This document shows positions 20,864 through 30,094 of a DNA stretch of 64,000 nucleotides, in pieces. The DNA comes from Deltaproteobacteria bacterium (GTDB taxonomy: Bacteria > UBA10199 > JACPAL01): positions 25,592 through 89,591 of the forward strand of contig JACPAL010000007.1 in the NCBI GenBank assembly GCA_016180855.1, read 5' to 3'. Position numbers and translations under genes: made by a program. Under the pieces are notes generated by a model. It saw only the letters and a program-made list of their open reading frames with translations. It was not told the origin of the DNA and made no database searches. The first letter of the stretch is position 1. The number at the start of each line of letters is the position of its first letter.

Positions 20864-21778
20864 TCAACTCCTTGTAACAGTCCTATAAATTCGGTCTAAA
20901 TCGCCCTGTGAATAATAATCAATAACAATCTTTCCCTTGTCGCCCAAAACCTCTCCCTTTTTCAGCGGGTGGGATGGAAGCAAATGAACCTGGGTTCCTA
21001 AAAGCCTCCGAAATTGATCAACCATTTCAACAAGATGGTCTGGAAGAACCTTTGAGGCACGGCGGCGCCCCCTCGGCACCGATCGTCCATCGGCAATTCG
21101 CCTCTCCAAATCACGGACGGTAAGACCTTCCGAAATGATTTTTTCCAAAAAATAGATCTGTCTCTCGATCTCGGTTATCCCGAGCAGGGCACGGGCATGC
21201 CCCATGGTTATCAGACCCTGTTGAAGCGCTTCCTTCGCCTTAGAGGGGAGCTTCAAAAGTCTCAGCATGTTGGCAATCGTCGCACGATCTTTACCGACCT
21301 TTACCGCCACCTCTTCTTGGGTATAACCGAATCGCTCCATGAGGGACTGGTAGGCCAATCCCTCCTCAATGGAATTCAAATCAGCACGCTGAATATTCTC
21401 AATAAGGGCAATTTCCAACTTTTCAGAACTGTCGGCCTCGCGAATTATCACGGGCACCTCGGATAATCCGGCAATCTGGGCTGCTCGAAGACGACGCTCT
21501 CCAGAAATAAGTTCGTATTGTTCCCCCTTTTTTGAAACAATCAATGGGGCCAAAATCCCTTTTTGCCTGATCGAATCAGCAAGCTCTTCAATCTTTGCAG
21601 CATCAAAGTGCATCCTCGGTTGCAACTCGTTGGGGCGGATTGAAGAGACCAGCACCATTCGCATACCATCTCCCGAACGGACTTCCATGGAGGTAGCCAC
21701 TACAGGAGTTTCGTAAGATGTCTCTTTGACGGTTGATATCAGCGAGGCAAGACCTCGACCAAGCGCTCTTCTTTCCAT
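20864..21778 (-). CDS. parB: Chromosome-partitioning protein ParB
   Basis: The 304-residue protein has the N-terminal ParA-interacting peptide (RRALGRGLASLIS), the CTP-binding ParB/Srx domain with ELISGERRLRAAQIAGL, the box IALIENIQRADLNSIEEG and a helix-turn-helix (YTQEEVAVKVGKDRATIANML). It loads on parS sites as a CTP-gated clamp and drives origin segregation with ParA. Two parS sites lie 0.8-1.1 kb away. It overlaps the 3' end of parA by 40 bases. Confidence 0.97.
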   Translation of the reverse strand: MERRALGRGLASLISTVKETSYETPVVATSMEVRSGDGMRMVLVSSIRPNELQPRMHFDAAKIEELADSIRQKGILAPLIVSKKGEQYELISGERRLRAAQIAGLSEVPVIIREADSSEKLEIALIENIQRADLNSIEEGLAYQSLMERFGYTQEEVAVKVGKDRATIANMLRLLKLPSKAKEALQQGLITMGHARALLGITEIERQIYFLEKIISEGLTVRDLERRIADGRSVPRGRRRASKVLPDHLVEMVDQFRRLLGTQVHLLPSHPLKKGEVLGDKGKIVIDYYSQGDLDRIYRTVTRS

Positions 21779-22557
21779 GTATCACCTCCTGGAGCCTGAA
21801 GACTGTACCTCTCAAGGATTTCTTGAGAGAGATCCAGATAGCTCTGGGCCCCTCTTGATTTATGGTCATAAACAATGATCGGCATACCGTGGCTCGGCGC
21901 CTCTGAAATACGAACAGATCGTGGGATGACGGTCTTGAACACCTTCTCGCTGAAATGGGTTCTTAATTCCCGTTCGACATCATGAGAGAGCCTGTTCCTC
22001 CCATCAAACATCGTAAGAATAATGCCGCCAATTGAAAGAGTTGGATTTAACCTTTTCTTGACGAGATCAATTGTCTTTAAGAGTTCCGTAAGCCCCTCCA
22101 GGGCGAAGTACTCACATTGAACCGGAATAAGGAGTGACGTTGATGCCGTCAGTAAATTAAGGGTGAGAAGACCCAGAGAGGGAGGGGCATCCACGAAAAT
22201 GAAATCGTATCTCCCAAGATAGTGTCTCAAGGAGGATTTGATTCTCGTCTCACGCTCATCAAAGCTGACAAGCTCTATCTCGGCCCCAACAAGCTCGGTT
22301 GTCGAGGGGACAATATCCAGATTTGCAAGGTCGGTCGCAACGGGGGATGGGATGTTTTCATGGGTAAATAGATTATAACTATTTGATATTAATGAATTTT
22401 TTTCTAAACCAAGGGCTGATGTAGCGTTACATTGTGGATCAATATCAACCAAAAGGACCTTTTTACCAAGAAAGGCAATCGACGCAGCAACGTTAACGGC
22501 GCTCGTTGTCTTGCCGACACCACCTTTTTGATTACAAAACCCTATTATTTCAGTCAT
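21739..22557 (-). CDS. parA: Chromosome-partitioning ATPase ParA (Soj)
   Basis: The 272-residue protein has the deviant Walker A NQKGGVGKTTSAVNV, Walker A' DIDPQCNATSALG and Walker B FIFVDAPPSLGLLTL. It binds the nucleoid as an ATP dimer and positions ParB-parS. Overlap with parB and the position next to rsmG and mnmG match chromosomal, not plasmid, par loci. Confidence 0.97.
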   Translation of the reverse strand: MTEIIGFCNQKGGVGKTTSAVNVAASIAFLGKKVLLVDIDPQCNATSALGLEKNSLISNSYNLFTHENIPSPVATDLANLDIVPSTTELVGAEIELVSFDERETRIKSSLRHYLGRYDFIFVDAPPSLGLLTLNLLTASTSLLIPVQCEYFALEGLTELLKTIDLVKKRLNPTLSIGGIILTMFDGRNRLSHDVERELRTHFSEKVFKTVIPRSVRISEAPSHGMPIIVYDHKSRGAQSYLDLSQEILERYSLQAPGGDTWKEERLVEVLPR

Positions 22558-22618
22558 TTATTTTATTAAATAGCCCCATGCCAAAGGTAAATTAATGTCT
22601 TGATGAAATCAACAAAAA

Positions 22619-22634
22619 TGTTTCACGTGAAACA
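22619..22634. promoter_or_regulatory. parS centromere site 1
   Basis: TGTTTCACGTGAAACA is a perfect 16-base palindrome identical to the canonical chromosomal parS. It lies between parA and rsmG. Confidence 0.95.
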
Positions 22635-22647
22635 TTTTTATGACACC

Positions 22648-23286
22648 TCAAATATGACTGACAACAATTAGAGTTCGCTTCTTTCCGGACATGGGAAGTG
22701 AATATGGGATTTTTTCGACAATCAAATTGTTCTTCGTTATTTTTTGGAGCTCTGAAATTTCAGACGACGGCTCTTCTCCCTTCATTGTTATAATCGTTCC
22801 TGCCTTAACGACAAAATTAAGTGAGAGCCTTACGAGATCGCTCAAGGACATTGTTCCACGTGAAACAACGATATCATACCGTCCAATCTCTGAATCTTTA
22901 TGGAGTCTCAAATTCAGCACCTCGAGATTGTCCATGGACAGCTTTCTAGCGACTGCCTTGATAAAGTCTGATTTCTTTTTGATTGATTCTACAAGGGTCA
23001 ATTGAATTGCTGGAAGTGCTATTTTCAATGGAATACCCGGAAGTCCGGCGCCACTGCCAATATCCAAAATTTTTATATCTAAACTTCCCGCCATCTTGAT
23101 TTGGTCAACAAGAAAGAGCGAATCTACAAAAAGTTCTTCCAGTATAATCCTTGGATCGTTCAGTGAGGTGAGATTGATTTTACTGTTCCACTGCAGAAGG
23201 ATTTGGAGATATTCATAGAACGGCTTGAAATCATATCGACTTGAAGTCATCTTGTTAAAAAATGATTCGAGGTCTAAATAATTCAT
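22648..23286 (-). CDS. rsmG: 16S rRNA (guanine-N7) methyltransferase RsmG
   Basis: The 212-residue enzyme methylates G527 of 16S rRNA using SAM. The SAM-binding motif is ILDIGSGAGLPGIPLKIA, preceded by the family segment WNSKINLTSLNDP and followed by RGTMSLSDLV. Length and position after mnmG (18 bases) are typical. A parS site lies inside the coding sequence. Confidence 0.95.
   Translation of the reverse strand: MNYLDLESFFNKMTSSRYDFKPFYEYLQILLQWNSKINLTSLNDPRIILEELFVDSLFLVDQIKMAGSLDIKILDIGSGAGLPGIPLKIALPAIQLTLVESIKKKSDFIKAVARKLSMDNLEVLNLRLHKDSEIGRYDIVVSRGTMSLSDLVRLSLNFVVKAGTIITMKGEEPSSEISELQKITKNNLIVEKIPYSLPMSGKKRTLIVVSHI
22852..22867. promoter_or_regulatory. parS centromere site 2, inside rsmG
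   Basis: TGTTCCACGTGAAACA differs from the perfect palindrome at one position (T to C at position 5), a substitution also found in accepted parS sites. It lies within rsmG, 233 bases from site 1. Confidence 0.88.
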
Positions 23287-23304
23287 AAATATGTTTTATA
23301 TCAA

Positions 23305-25101
23305 CTACTTGATTATATTTACCATGAGGATCTGAAGGGCCGCTGGTGTAATTCCTGATATCCTTGATGCCTGACCAAGGGACCCAGGTTTGATCTGACT
23401 CAATTTTTCAACCATCTCATGGGAAAGACCAGGTATCCGATCATAACAAAACCTCTCTGGGATCTTCATCGATTCCATTTTTTTAAACCTCCTCACCTCT
23501 TCCTCTTGGCGATGGAGATACCCATCGTACTTCACCTGAATCTCCACCTGCTCCATGACTTCCAGGCTAAACTCAGAGGAAGGGATGAGCCCTGTAAGAG
23601 AGACCTCAGGCCTCCTCAATAACTCCTCAAGCGTTTGACCATTACGGCGTGTATTGTTGAGGTACCCCCTTAAGAGAAAAATGTCGGAGACCTTTTTTTC
23701 AAAGCGGTTGAACTCCTGACTCGTGACTAACCCCAACAAAAACCCATGCCTCCTTAATCGAAGATCGGCATTCTCCTCGCGGAGAGACAAACGATATTCG
23801 GCCCTTGATGTAAACATCCTGTAAGGCTCCGCCCTTCCCTCAAAGGAGACCCCTTTTGTCACCAAGTCATCGATAAGGATCCCAATATAGGCCTCGGCCC
23901 GATCGAGGATAAACGGACCTTTCCCCAAAATTTTGAGCGACGCATTGATACCAGCCATCAAGCCTTGTGCCGCCGCCTCTTCATAGCCAGTCGTACCATT
24001 GATTTGTCCGGCATGGTAAAGTCCGCTGATCCTCTTTGTCTCGAGGGTCGGAAGCAGTTCCGTAGGCGGGAGATAATCATACTCAATCGCATAACCTGGC
24101 TTCATAATCTCAACATCTTCTAATCCCTTCATTGTCCTTAACATCTCTATCTGGACCTTGAGCGGGAGGGAGGTGGATAACCCATTCGGATACCACTCAC
24201 GGGTCGTTAGCCCCTCAGGCTCCAAAAAAATCTGGTGTCTTGATTTCCCCGCAAACCGAACAATCTTATCTTCAATAGAGGGACAGTAACGTGGGCCTGT
24301 CGATTTAATGATTCCACTGTAAATAGCTGATTCTTTTATATTATTTTTTATTACCCGATGTGTCTCGTCGTTGGTGTAGGTGATGTAGCATGGGACCTGG
24401 GTCAATTCCTGTGGAACATTTGAAAATGAAAATCGAGGCGGTGGATCATCTCCATCCTGTCTCTCGAGAGTCTCAAAATTGATTGTTCTTCCATCAAGTC
24501 TCGGACAGGTTCCTGTCTTTAGGCGACCAACAGGAAATCCAAGTTGACTAAAACTTTCCGTTAATCTTTCTGAAGAAAAATCGCCGGCACGGCCTGCTGG
24601 ATAGTTATTTCTACCAATATGAATCAATCCACGAAGAAAGGTCCCTGTACAAACGATAACCGCCTTGGCTGGAAAAAATTCACCGATGCTCGTCCTGACC
24701 CCTTCAATCTGATTATTTCGAATAACAAGCCGATCCACCATCACCTGCTTGAGATAAAGGTTCGGTTGATTTTCCAAAACCTGTCGCATCTTTACCTTGT
24801 AGGCGAGCATGTCGGATTGGCATCGTGTCCCCCGGACAGCCGGCCCCTTTTTGGTGTTAAGTCGACGAAACTGGATCCCCGTGGCATCGGCAATCTTCCC
24901 CATCTCACCACCGAGGGCATCAATCTCCCGAACGAGATGACCCTTTCCGATCCCCCCAATCGCCGGATTGCAGCTCATCTGGGCGATGTTATCGATGTTG
25001 GATGTGGCCAGTAAGGTCTTCAATCCGATACGGGATGAGGCAAGTGCCGCCTCACAACCGGCATGACCGGCGCCGATCACGATGATGTCGTATTGTTTCA
25101 T
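23305..25101 (-). CDS. mnmG: tRNA uridine 5-carboxymethylaminomethyl modification enzyme MnmG (GidA)
   Basis: With MnmE this FAD enzyme installs the (c)mnm5 group on U34 of several tRNAs. The 598-residue protein has the dinucleotide fold [18 protein letters not shown] at the N-terminus, the motif [20 protein letters not shown], and the GidA segment [14 protein letters not shown] [16 protein letters not shown]. Length is slightly below the usual 620-630. No mnmE lies in this window. A short broken copy of its 5' end is found 1.5 kb upstream. Confidence 0.97.
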   Translation of the reverse strand: MKQYDIIVIGAGHAGCEAALASSRIGLKTLLATSNIDNIAQMSCNPAIGGIGKGHLVREIDALGGEMGKIADATGIQFRRLNTKKGPAVRGTRCQSDMLAYKVKMRQVLENQPNLYLKQVMVDRLVIRNNQIEGVRTSIGEFFPAKAVIVCTGTFLRGLIHIGRNNYPAGRAGDFSSERLTESFSQLGFPVGRLKTGTCPRLDGRTINFETLERQDGDDPPPRFSFSNVPQELTQVPCYITYTNDETHRVIKNNIKESAIYSGIIKSTGPRYCPSIEDKIVRFAGKSRHQIFLEPEGLTTREWYPNGLSTSLPLKVQIEMLRTMKGLEDVEIMKPGYAIEYDYLPPTELLPTLETKRISGLYHAGQINGTTGYEEAAAQGLMAGINASLKILGKGPFILDRAEAYIGILIDDLVTKGVSFEGRAEPYRMFTSRAEYRLSLREENADLRLRRHGFLLGLVTSQEFNRFEKKVSDIFLLRGYLNNTRRNGQTLEELLRRPEVSLTGLIPSSEFSLEVMEQVEIQVKYDGYLHRQEEEVRRFKKMESMKIPERFCYDRIPGLSHEMVEKLSQIKPGSLGQASRISGITPAALQILMVNIIK

Positions 25102-25237
25102 GGGGCTGAACCGTTACGATATCCCCAGCAGATTTTCAAAACAAATCGTTATTTTTCGGAACCTTCCAAGTGTGCCAGGCACAAAACCTTTGTGACAAGG
25201 ATTTTGAGTCACAAAGCAAAATCCGGATCTTTGCCAC

Positions 25238-25465
25238 TTAGCTTAACTTTTGAGTATCTTTTGCAAAGAGACGACTCGCAATCGGTGGAAAGAAGTATTG
25301 TTTCACCTTGAACCTGACATTCTCCATGGTGAATTGATCCTTCCCAGCGGGTTTCTTGCCAGCACTATAGGTTGTGTTACAACCGCAATTGTCCGATAAC
25401 ATTGCTGCTCCACCAATCATGAGTAGAAGTCCTACTCTAACATTACTAAATATTTTCCCAAGCAT
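25238..25465 (-). CDS. Small putative lipoprotein or secreted protein
   Basis: An unusually strong ribosome site (GGAGGAGGAGGAAAA) precedes this ATG. The 75-residue product has a hydrophobic segment (VGLLLMIGGAAMLSDNCGC) that could be a signal peptide, then a Lys-rich stretch and KVKQYFFPPIASRLFA. The Cys pair in NCGC could carry lipid, but the lipobox is weak. I do not recognise a family. It lies between mnmG and the AAA ATPase in a region with signs of rearrangement. Confidence 0.5.
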   Translation of the reverse strand: MLGKIFSNVRVGLLLMIGGAAMLSDNCGCNTTYSAGKKPAGKDQFTMENVRFKVKQYFFPPIASRLFAKDTQKLS

Positions 25466-25574
25466 TTTTCCTCCTCCTCCTCTTCCTCTTAAGTTTTTCA
25501 GCAGAACCATTATATTATCGAGAGGGGGGGAGAGAAGTTGCGAAGTTCTCGCCTTGACACATGCATCTAAACAA

Positions 25575-25609
25575 GTATTAGTTACTAATACTATGTATTA
25601 GTTGCTAAC
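25575..25609. promoter_or_regulatory. Operator-like direct repeats before the AAA ATPase gene
   Basis: GTATTAGTTACTAA and GTATTAGTTGCTAA begin exactly 20 bases apart (about two helical turns). The first contains the perfect inverted repeat TATTAGT-T-ACTAATA (25576-25590). They end 17 bases before the ATPase ATG, so a repressor could bind here, possibly the ATPase itself through its C-terminal domain (inference). Confidence 0.5.
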
Positions 25610-25625
25610 CCTTACAGGGGAGTTC

Positions 25626-26600
25626 ATGTATTTTGACCCTCAAGCAAAACAGAAGCTCGAAGACTTCTACAACTTTGAGGTCTTGCAACAAGAGCTCAAA
25701 AAGGTCCTCGAAGATCCCCACACCCCCCTGATTGCGGTTCATGGCCTCCGCAGAACCGGAAAGACGAGTCTTATTCGTGTTGTTCTGAATGCGTCCCGAA
25801 AAAAATATGTCTGGCTGGATGGCCGTGAAATCGTCTCCCGAAACGAATTTTTCCTGAAACTCTCCGAAGAGGTCAGCAAATTGAGGCGGTTTGAAATAAA
25901 AGGGATCTCCTTGAAGGGGGTTTCATGGTCACTGGATCTCCATAAAAAAGACCTGGATTTCCTCAACAAGCAAAAAATAACACTCGTCATTGATGAGGTT
26001 CAATTGCTCAAAAAAATGAAAGTCGATTATCTCCTCGCCTCAATTTATGATAACCACCCTCAAATCAAAATTGTTGTCTCGGGTTCGGAACGGGGGATGC
26101 TCGTCAATTTTCTGGGCCAGGCGAATGCCAAGGCGCCCCTCTACGGACGGGCAGTTTTTGAACTGTCAACACGACGACTGACCAAAGAAGAAGGCCTCCA
26201 TTTCTTGCGTGAGGGGTCAAAAAAACTGGATACACCGATAAAAGAAGAGGAAATTCTCGACGCGATTCAATCACTCGATGGCATCATTGGGTGGTTAACA
26301 AAATATGGTTGGTACCGGCTCCGGCTTCCTCATAAAACGGCCTTGCAAAAAACAATTGAAGATGGAAAGCATGTTGCCTACGCGGAGTTTCTTAGTTTTG
26401 CGGCCCGTTCCGAGAAAAAATATTTGAGAATCCTCAAGACCATGAAAGAGGGAGACCGATGGGAAGAGATCAAGAAGCGGGCACAAACTTCAGATACGCA
26501 GTTGGGTGAAATGCTGAAAAGGATGGTTGATTACGGGTTTGTTGAAAAAGCAGAACAAACCTACCGAATTTCAGATCCCTTGTTAGAGGCAAGCCTATAA
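25626..26600 (+). CDS. Archaeal-type AAA ATPase
   Basis: The 324-residue protein has Walker A GLRRTGKTSLIR (residues 37-48), a Walker B region TLVIDEVQLLKK, a sensor segment IKIVVSGSERGML and a C-terminal winged-helix-like part (YLRILKTMKEGDRWEEIKKR). This is the architecture of the mobile archaeal ATPase family (PF01637-like) common in archaea and sporadic in bacteria. Function is not established. The start ATG follows AGGGGAG; a TTG at 25602 is less likely. The stop codon lies inside the remnant of a second mnmG 5' end, and operator-like repeats precede the gene. All of this suggests recent arrival. Confidence 0.8.
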   Translation: MYFDPQAKQKLEDFYNFEVLQQELKKVLEDPHTPLIAVHGLRRTGKTSLIRVVLNASRKKYVWLDGREIVSRNEFFLKLSEEVSKLRRFEIKGISLKGVSWSLDLHKKDLDFLNKQKITLVIDEVQLLKKMKVDYLLASIYDNHPQIKIVVSGSERGMLVNFLGQANAKAPLYGRAVFELSTRRLTKEEGLHFLREGSKKLDTPIKEEEILDAIQSLDGIIGWLTKYGWYRLRLPHKTALQKTIEDGKHVAYAEFLSFAARSEKKYLRILKTMKEGDRWEEIKKRAQTSDTQLGEMLKRMVDYGFVEKAEQTYRISDPLLEASL

Positions 26601-26678
26601 GTCGATGTTCGAGGTCGCCAGCACCGCTTCGCACCCCGCATGACCGGCGCCGATCACAACGATGTCGTAGGAACTCAT
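26595..26678 (-). pseudogene. Remnant of the 5' end of a second mnmG
   Basis: The reverse strand encodes [20 protein letters not shown] followed by ATSNID, then Leu and a stop. The intact MnmG begins [20 protein letters not shown] and has ATSNID eleven residues further on. The remnant therefore matches the first 40 residues of MnmG with an internal loss of about 11 codons. Nucleotide differences are many, so it is not a recent copy of the gene at 23305-25101. Confidence 0.75.
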
Positions 26679-26802
26679 TATACGGGCTCACTATCTGGAA
26701 CCCCGATATCCATCAAGAGAGGAATCAGAGAGGAATTTTGGCAACATTTTCGGCAGCCAACCGAGAACTTAGGTAGGCTGCTTAACCTTTTAGGAGGCTT
26801 CT

Positions 26803-27372
26803 ATGGCTAGCATACCGTTCGTCCCTTCGGGTTCACCGCATATCTACACCCACCCTGAGGTCCCTGAGGCGTTCGTGGTCGACACGGATCGAAATGGGAT
26901 CGATGGGGATGATATGGTCTGTCTTGGTCCTGATGCCGGAACGCTTTATAGCTATGAAATTGAAGGGCGACATTTTCCAAGATTTGAGAGTGTGGTCGAT
27001 CAAGAGACATTAGATTCCATTGGTCGTCAGCTTTTGAGAACGGGCTGGCGGAGAGAGACAGAGAACAGGGCGTTAGATGGAAACCTCTGTTTTGAGGTTT
27101 CTGGGGTTGTTCCTGAAACAGGCAGCGCCAGTCTCTACGCCGCGTGCCTTGGTGCAATTGTTACTGGCGTGTTTGGGTCACTATGGATTTCCAGGGGAAT
27201 AGTTGGAAGAAGAGATGTACGCTATGGAATAGATCTTCGTTGGACCAAGATGACCCAAGGAGGGGGTGCCATTGGTCTCTCACTACTGGCTGTTGCCGGT
27301 ATCCTTCTTCTTTACGGCAGATCAATCGTGAAGCAACAGAGAGAAGAGCGGACTCTCACGGCAGTAAGATAA
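26803..27372 (+). CDS. Membrane protein of unknown function
   Basis: A ribosome site (TTAGGAGG) precedes the ATG. The 189-residue protein has an N-terminal soluble part (residues 1-105, with acidic DTDRNGIDGDDMVCLG) and two membrane helices, YAACLGAIVTGVFGSLWIS and AIGLSLLAVAGILLLYG. The basic loop between them (RGIVGRRD) suggests both ends on the same side. No family recognised. It starts a run of three closely spaced genes that ends with the radical-SAM gene. Confidence 0.6.
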   Translation: MASIPFVPSGSPHIYTHPEVPEAFVVDTDRNGIDGDDMVCLGPDAGTLYSYEIEGRHFPRFESVVDQETLDSIGRQLLRTGWRRETENRALDGNLCFEVSGVVPETGSASLYAACLGAIVTGVFGSLWISRGIVGRRDVRYGIDLRWTKMTQGGGAIGLSLLAVAGILLLYGRSIVKQQREERTLTAVR

Positions 27373-27389
27373 ATCTTTAAGGAGGATCG

Positions 27390-27869
27390 ATGAAATTATC
27401 GTTAGATCTCTATCGTCAGGCTGTAACGGCCCTGAGGACTATCACGCTTGATCTCCCAACCTCGGCTCATACACTCAATGTCGCTACCGCTGAGGTGAGA
27501 GACGTATTGTTGAGGGGGGGATTGGACGCCGAACAGGCAGGGGCTGCGGCAGCCGTTAAGATACTTATTCCGGGGCAGGATCCACGCCAACCTGTCTTCG
27601 GCCTCCTGTTTTCTGGAATAAGACCGTTCTACTTTCTCCTCACCACGCGACCAATTCCGTGGGGACTCAACCAACTGACCCTCGCCAATAGTGTTGATCT
27701 GCCCTTGGACCTTAGCCCTTCACTCGGTGTCTGTCTCCTCAGTGTTGATGAGGCAGCCAATAAGGTCGTTGGCAGGATTCTTCAGATGGGACAGGCATTA
27801 TCGTCAGAAAGCGTAAGGACAATAGCCCCCCTCATGGATGGGATGCTTGATGGGTGGCAATTTGTGTAA
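27390..27869 (+). CDS. Hypothetical protein, operon with radical-SAM gene
   Basis: AAGGAGG precedes the ATG. The 159-residue protein is soluble, with no signal peptide and a single Cys (LGVCLLS). It has an alanine-rich helix (EQAGAAAAVKILI). I recognise no family. It is separated by 2 bases from the next gene, which suggests coupled expression with the HemW-like protein. Confidence 0.6.
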   Translation: MKLSLDLYRQAVTALRTITLDLPTSAHTLNVATAEVRDVLLRGGLDAEQAGAAAAVKILIPGQDPRQPVFGLLFSGIRPFYFLLTTRPIPWGLNQLTLANSVDLPLDLSPSLGVCLLSVDEAANKVVGRILQMGQALSSESVRTIAPLMDGMLDGWQFV

Positions 27870-27871
27870 AG

Positions 27872-29740
27872 ATGACCGATTCGATTATCTCGATAGGTGA
27901 AGAGGCGGTCAGTTATTCCGGCTATCTCACGACCGGTCTTGTGGGGCTCACCCGAATTGGCGAGTTTGTCGAAGATGGGGCGCTCAAATATCAGAAAGTA
28001 AACCTTGCCGCATCGGCCCAAAAATTTCAAAGACTGTTAACGACGGCGACCGGTCGTCCTCTCAAGACGATTCTCTTTGTCTCCTCGCTGAGCACCCTCT
28101 GGCAGACCGGTGAAGGGATCATCGATTGGGCTGGCGGAGACGAAGGCGCCAACAAAGACCAAAACGGGATCATCCTCTCAAGCGGTCTTCTCACGCTCCT
28201 GAATCTCTCAACACTCGCCGGACCCAATGGTTCCACACTGGTCCGTGCAGCCAGTCTTTCCGGAGCGCTTCTTATTGACGGTATCGGACTCAAAAATGCG
28301 ATCAGCAACGATGCGAGCGCAAAGGAGATCGCCTACCAGGCAGCCACCCTCGTCCTATTCAACGGAGGACGGACGGAACGGGCCGAATTTCTCGCACTCC
28401 GAAAAAGGATTTTTGATCAACCCGACAAGGTCATCCATCGAAGTGCGATGACCCGGATCATCGACAAAATGTTCCACCCGATTCCTCTCTCCCAGATTTA
28501 TCGTGATGTCCCGGACAGCTCCCAAAACATGGGGGTTTATATCCATATCCCGTTTTGTCCCACCATCTGCTCCTTCTGCGGCTTCAAGGTCGATATCGAC
28601 AAGGGTGACGTTCGGGAGCGTTACAGTCGGGCGGTGGCGAACGAGATCGAACAGTTTGCCAAACGGTATCCGAACAGAAAAGTCGAGTGGATCTATTTTG
28701 GAGGAGGCACACCGGGGACCCTGACGGAAGCCCAATTGGGAAGAATCGTCACAAGTCTTAAGAGGCTGAATGTCTCGAACGGACTGCCGTTCACGATGGA
28801 GGTACGGGTCGACAGCATCACCGAAGAGAAGATGAGGGCCTACATGGCGATGGGGATCAACCGCTTTAGCGTAGGGGTGCAGACCTTTGATCCTAAAGAG
28901 AGACAAGATTTCAAACTCGTCTTTTCTCCTGATGAAGTTCTTGAACGTCTCCAGATCTTAAGCCGTTTGGGCGTGGAGTATAATATTGATCTCATCTTCG
29001 GGGCACCCGGACAAACGCTTGAGGCGTGGCAGAGGACCGTTCAGAGGGCCCTGCAGATCCGTCCCAATCAGATCACAACCTACGCCTATATGCCGATCAG
29101 CTACACCACGACCCATCGTCGGATGACGGGGGAGGAGAGTCGATGGTCACTCTGGCAAAGACAGAAAGGGATGATCGATCTTGTTCGTGAGGAGATGCAG
29201 ACAGCTGGTTACCGTCAGTCAGATACCTTTGTCTTCTCGAGGGAAGAGGCGAAGGAGTACAGCCCCTATGCCGATACCAGCATGATCGCCTCTACAGTCG
29301 ATTTCGTCGGCTTCGGACCAAGCGCCTACTCTTTTTTTGGGCCCTACGCGTATGTCAATCCGTACGACACAGTCCCCTACATGAGGGCTATCGAGAGGGG
29401 TGATGATCTGACCGTGGTTGGCATCCGTAACAATCCCTTTTTTGATGCCCTTCGCAAGGTCGCCTCTTTGGCGTCGAACATTCAGAAGGAATCGCGTCGA
29501 CCTGTTGATGAGGGGGGGTCGATTCACGACGCTGTCGATTCCTGGTCTACCTACGGCATCTACCGGTTCTGGACCTTTATCTATTCGATGGCGCGCTGTT
29601 GGAATATGGAGACCTTATTGGTTGGCTATAGCCCCGTTGCAAAAAAGGTGCAGCCAAAGAGTCCCCATATGGCGCTTTGGCTCGACTCTCCATCCGATTT
29701 GGTCCCTCTTCGAAGGTCAGGAGCCTCTGCAAATAACTAG
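27872..29740 (+). CDS. HemW-like radical-SAM protein with N-terminal extension
   Basis: The central part has the radical-SAM cluster motif in FCPTICSFCGFKVD (C-x3-C-x2-C), YFGGGTPGTLTEAQL, the segment RFSVGVQTFD and NIDLIFGAPGQTLEAW, all typical of the HemN/HemW (coproporphyrinogen oxidase-like) group. HemW itself binds haem and is a haem chaperone. Here about 195 residues precede the domain, with hydrophobic stretches such as IILSSGLLTLLNLSTLAGP and SLSGALLIDGIGL, which is not usual for HemW (about 380 residues in total). A conserved C-terminal HemN domain is not clear. I took the ATG two bases after the previous stop. Function may be a SAM-dependent modification, unproved. Confidence 0.78.
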   Translation: MTDSIISIGEEAVSYSGYLTTGLVGLTRIGEFVEDGALKYQKVNLAASAQKFQRLLTTATGRPLKTILFVSSLSTLWQTGEGIIDWAGGDEGANKDQNGIILSSGLLTLLNLSTLAGPNGSTLVRAASLSGALLIDGIGLKNAISNDASAKEIAYQAATLVLFNGGRTERAEFLALRKRIFDQPDKVIHRSAMTRIIDKMFHPIPLSQIYRDVPDSSQNMGVYIHIPFCPTICSFCGFKVDIDKGDVRERYSRAVANEIEQFAKRYPNRKVEWIYFGGGTPGTLTEAQLGRIVTSLKRLNVSNGLPFTMEVRVDSITEEKMRAYMAMGINRFSVGVQTFDPKERQDFKLVFSPDEVLERLQILSRLGVEYNIDLIFGAPGQTLEAWQRTVQRALQIRPNQITTYAYMPISYTTTHRRMTGEESRWSLWQRQKGMIDLVREEMQTAGYRQSDTFVFSREEAKEYSPYADTSMIASTVDFVGFGPSAYSFFGPYAYVNPYDTVPYMRAIERGDDLTVVGIRNNPFFDALRKVASLASNIQKESRRPVDEGGSIHDAVDSWSTYGIYRFWTFIYSMARCWNMETLLVGYSPVAKKVQPKSPHMALWLDSPSDLVPLRRSGASANN

Positions 29741-29783
29741 AAACAAATGTGCCCCATCGATCGACAATACCTCCAGTTATGAG

Positions 29784-30094
29784 CGGAGCGTTGACAAAAG
29801 CGTTATGTAACGACCCTGCAAGGGTAAACTGTTATATCCAGGCAGCGGGATAACGCCTAGGGATCCGAATGTTGATGGGGGAGATGGTTGTGCCATCCTG
29901 GAGCCTCTTTGCAGGGAGCGGTGGGCACAACTGTCCAGCGGCAATAGCCGGCCCTGTCCTAACGCAAGATTGAGTGGGGGTGATCAACAAAGAGTCTTGT
30001 GGGGCCTCTTGCTCTTCATCGCATCTCTCGGAGCCGCCATCGGCATTAACTACCTCACCCATCGTCCTCCTCCCCGAGTTCCACCAGGCCCCTA
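29784..30094 (+). pseudogene. Possible decayed small membrane-protein gene across several frames
   Basis: This stretch (351 bases lie between the flanking genes) has no complete convincing gene. A short frame starts MSGALTKALCNDPARVN and stops at a TAA. Another frame carries VVPSWSLFAGSGGHN. A third ends with a clear membrane helix and Pro-rich tail, VLWGLLLFIASLGAAIGINY then RPPPRVPP. Together they look like one gene broken by two frameshifts, or a small tail-anchored protein without a good start. No family was recognised. Confidence 0.3.

Noticed and set aside
25170..25195. GGCAC near AACCTTTG as a sigma-54 promoter
   Set aside because: Spacing is wrong and there is no suitable gene downstream on that strand.
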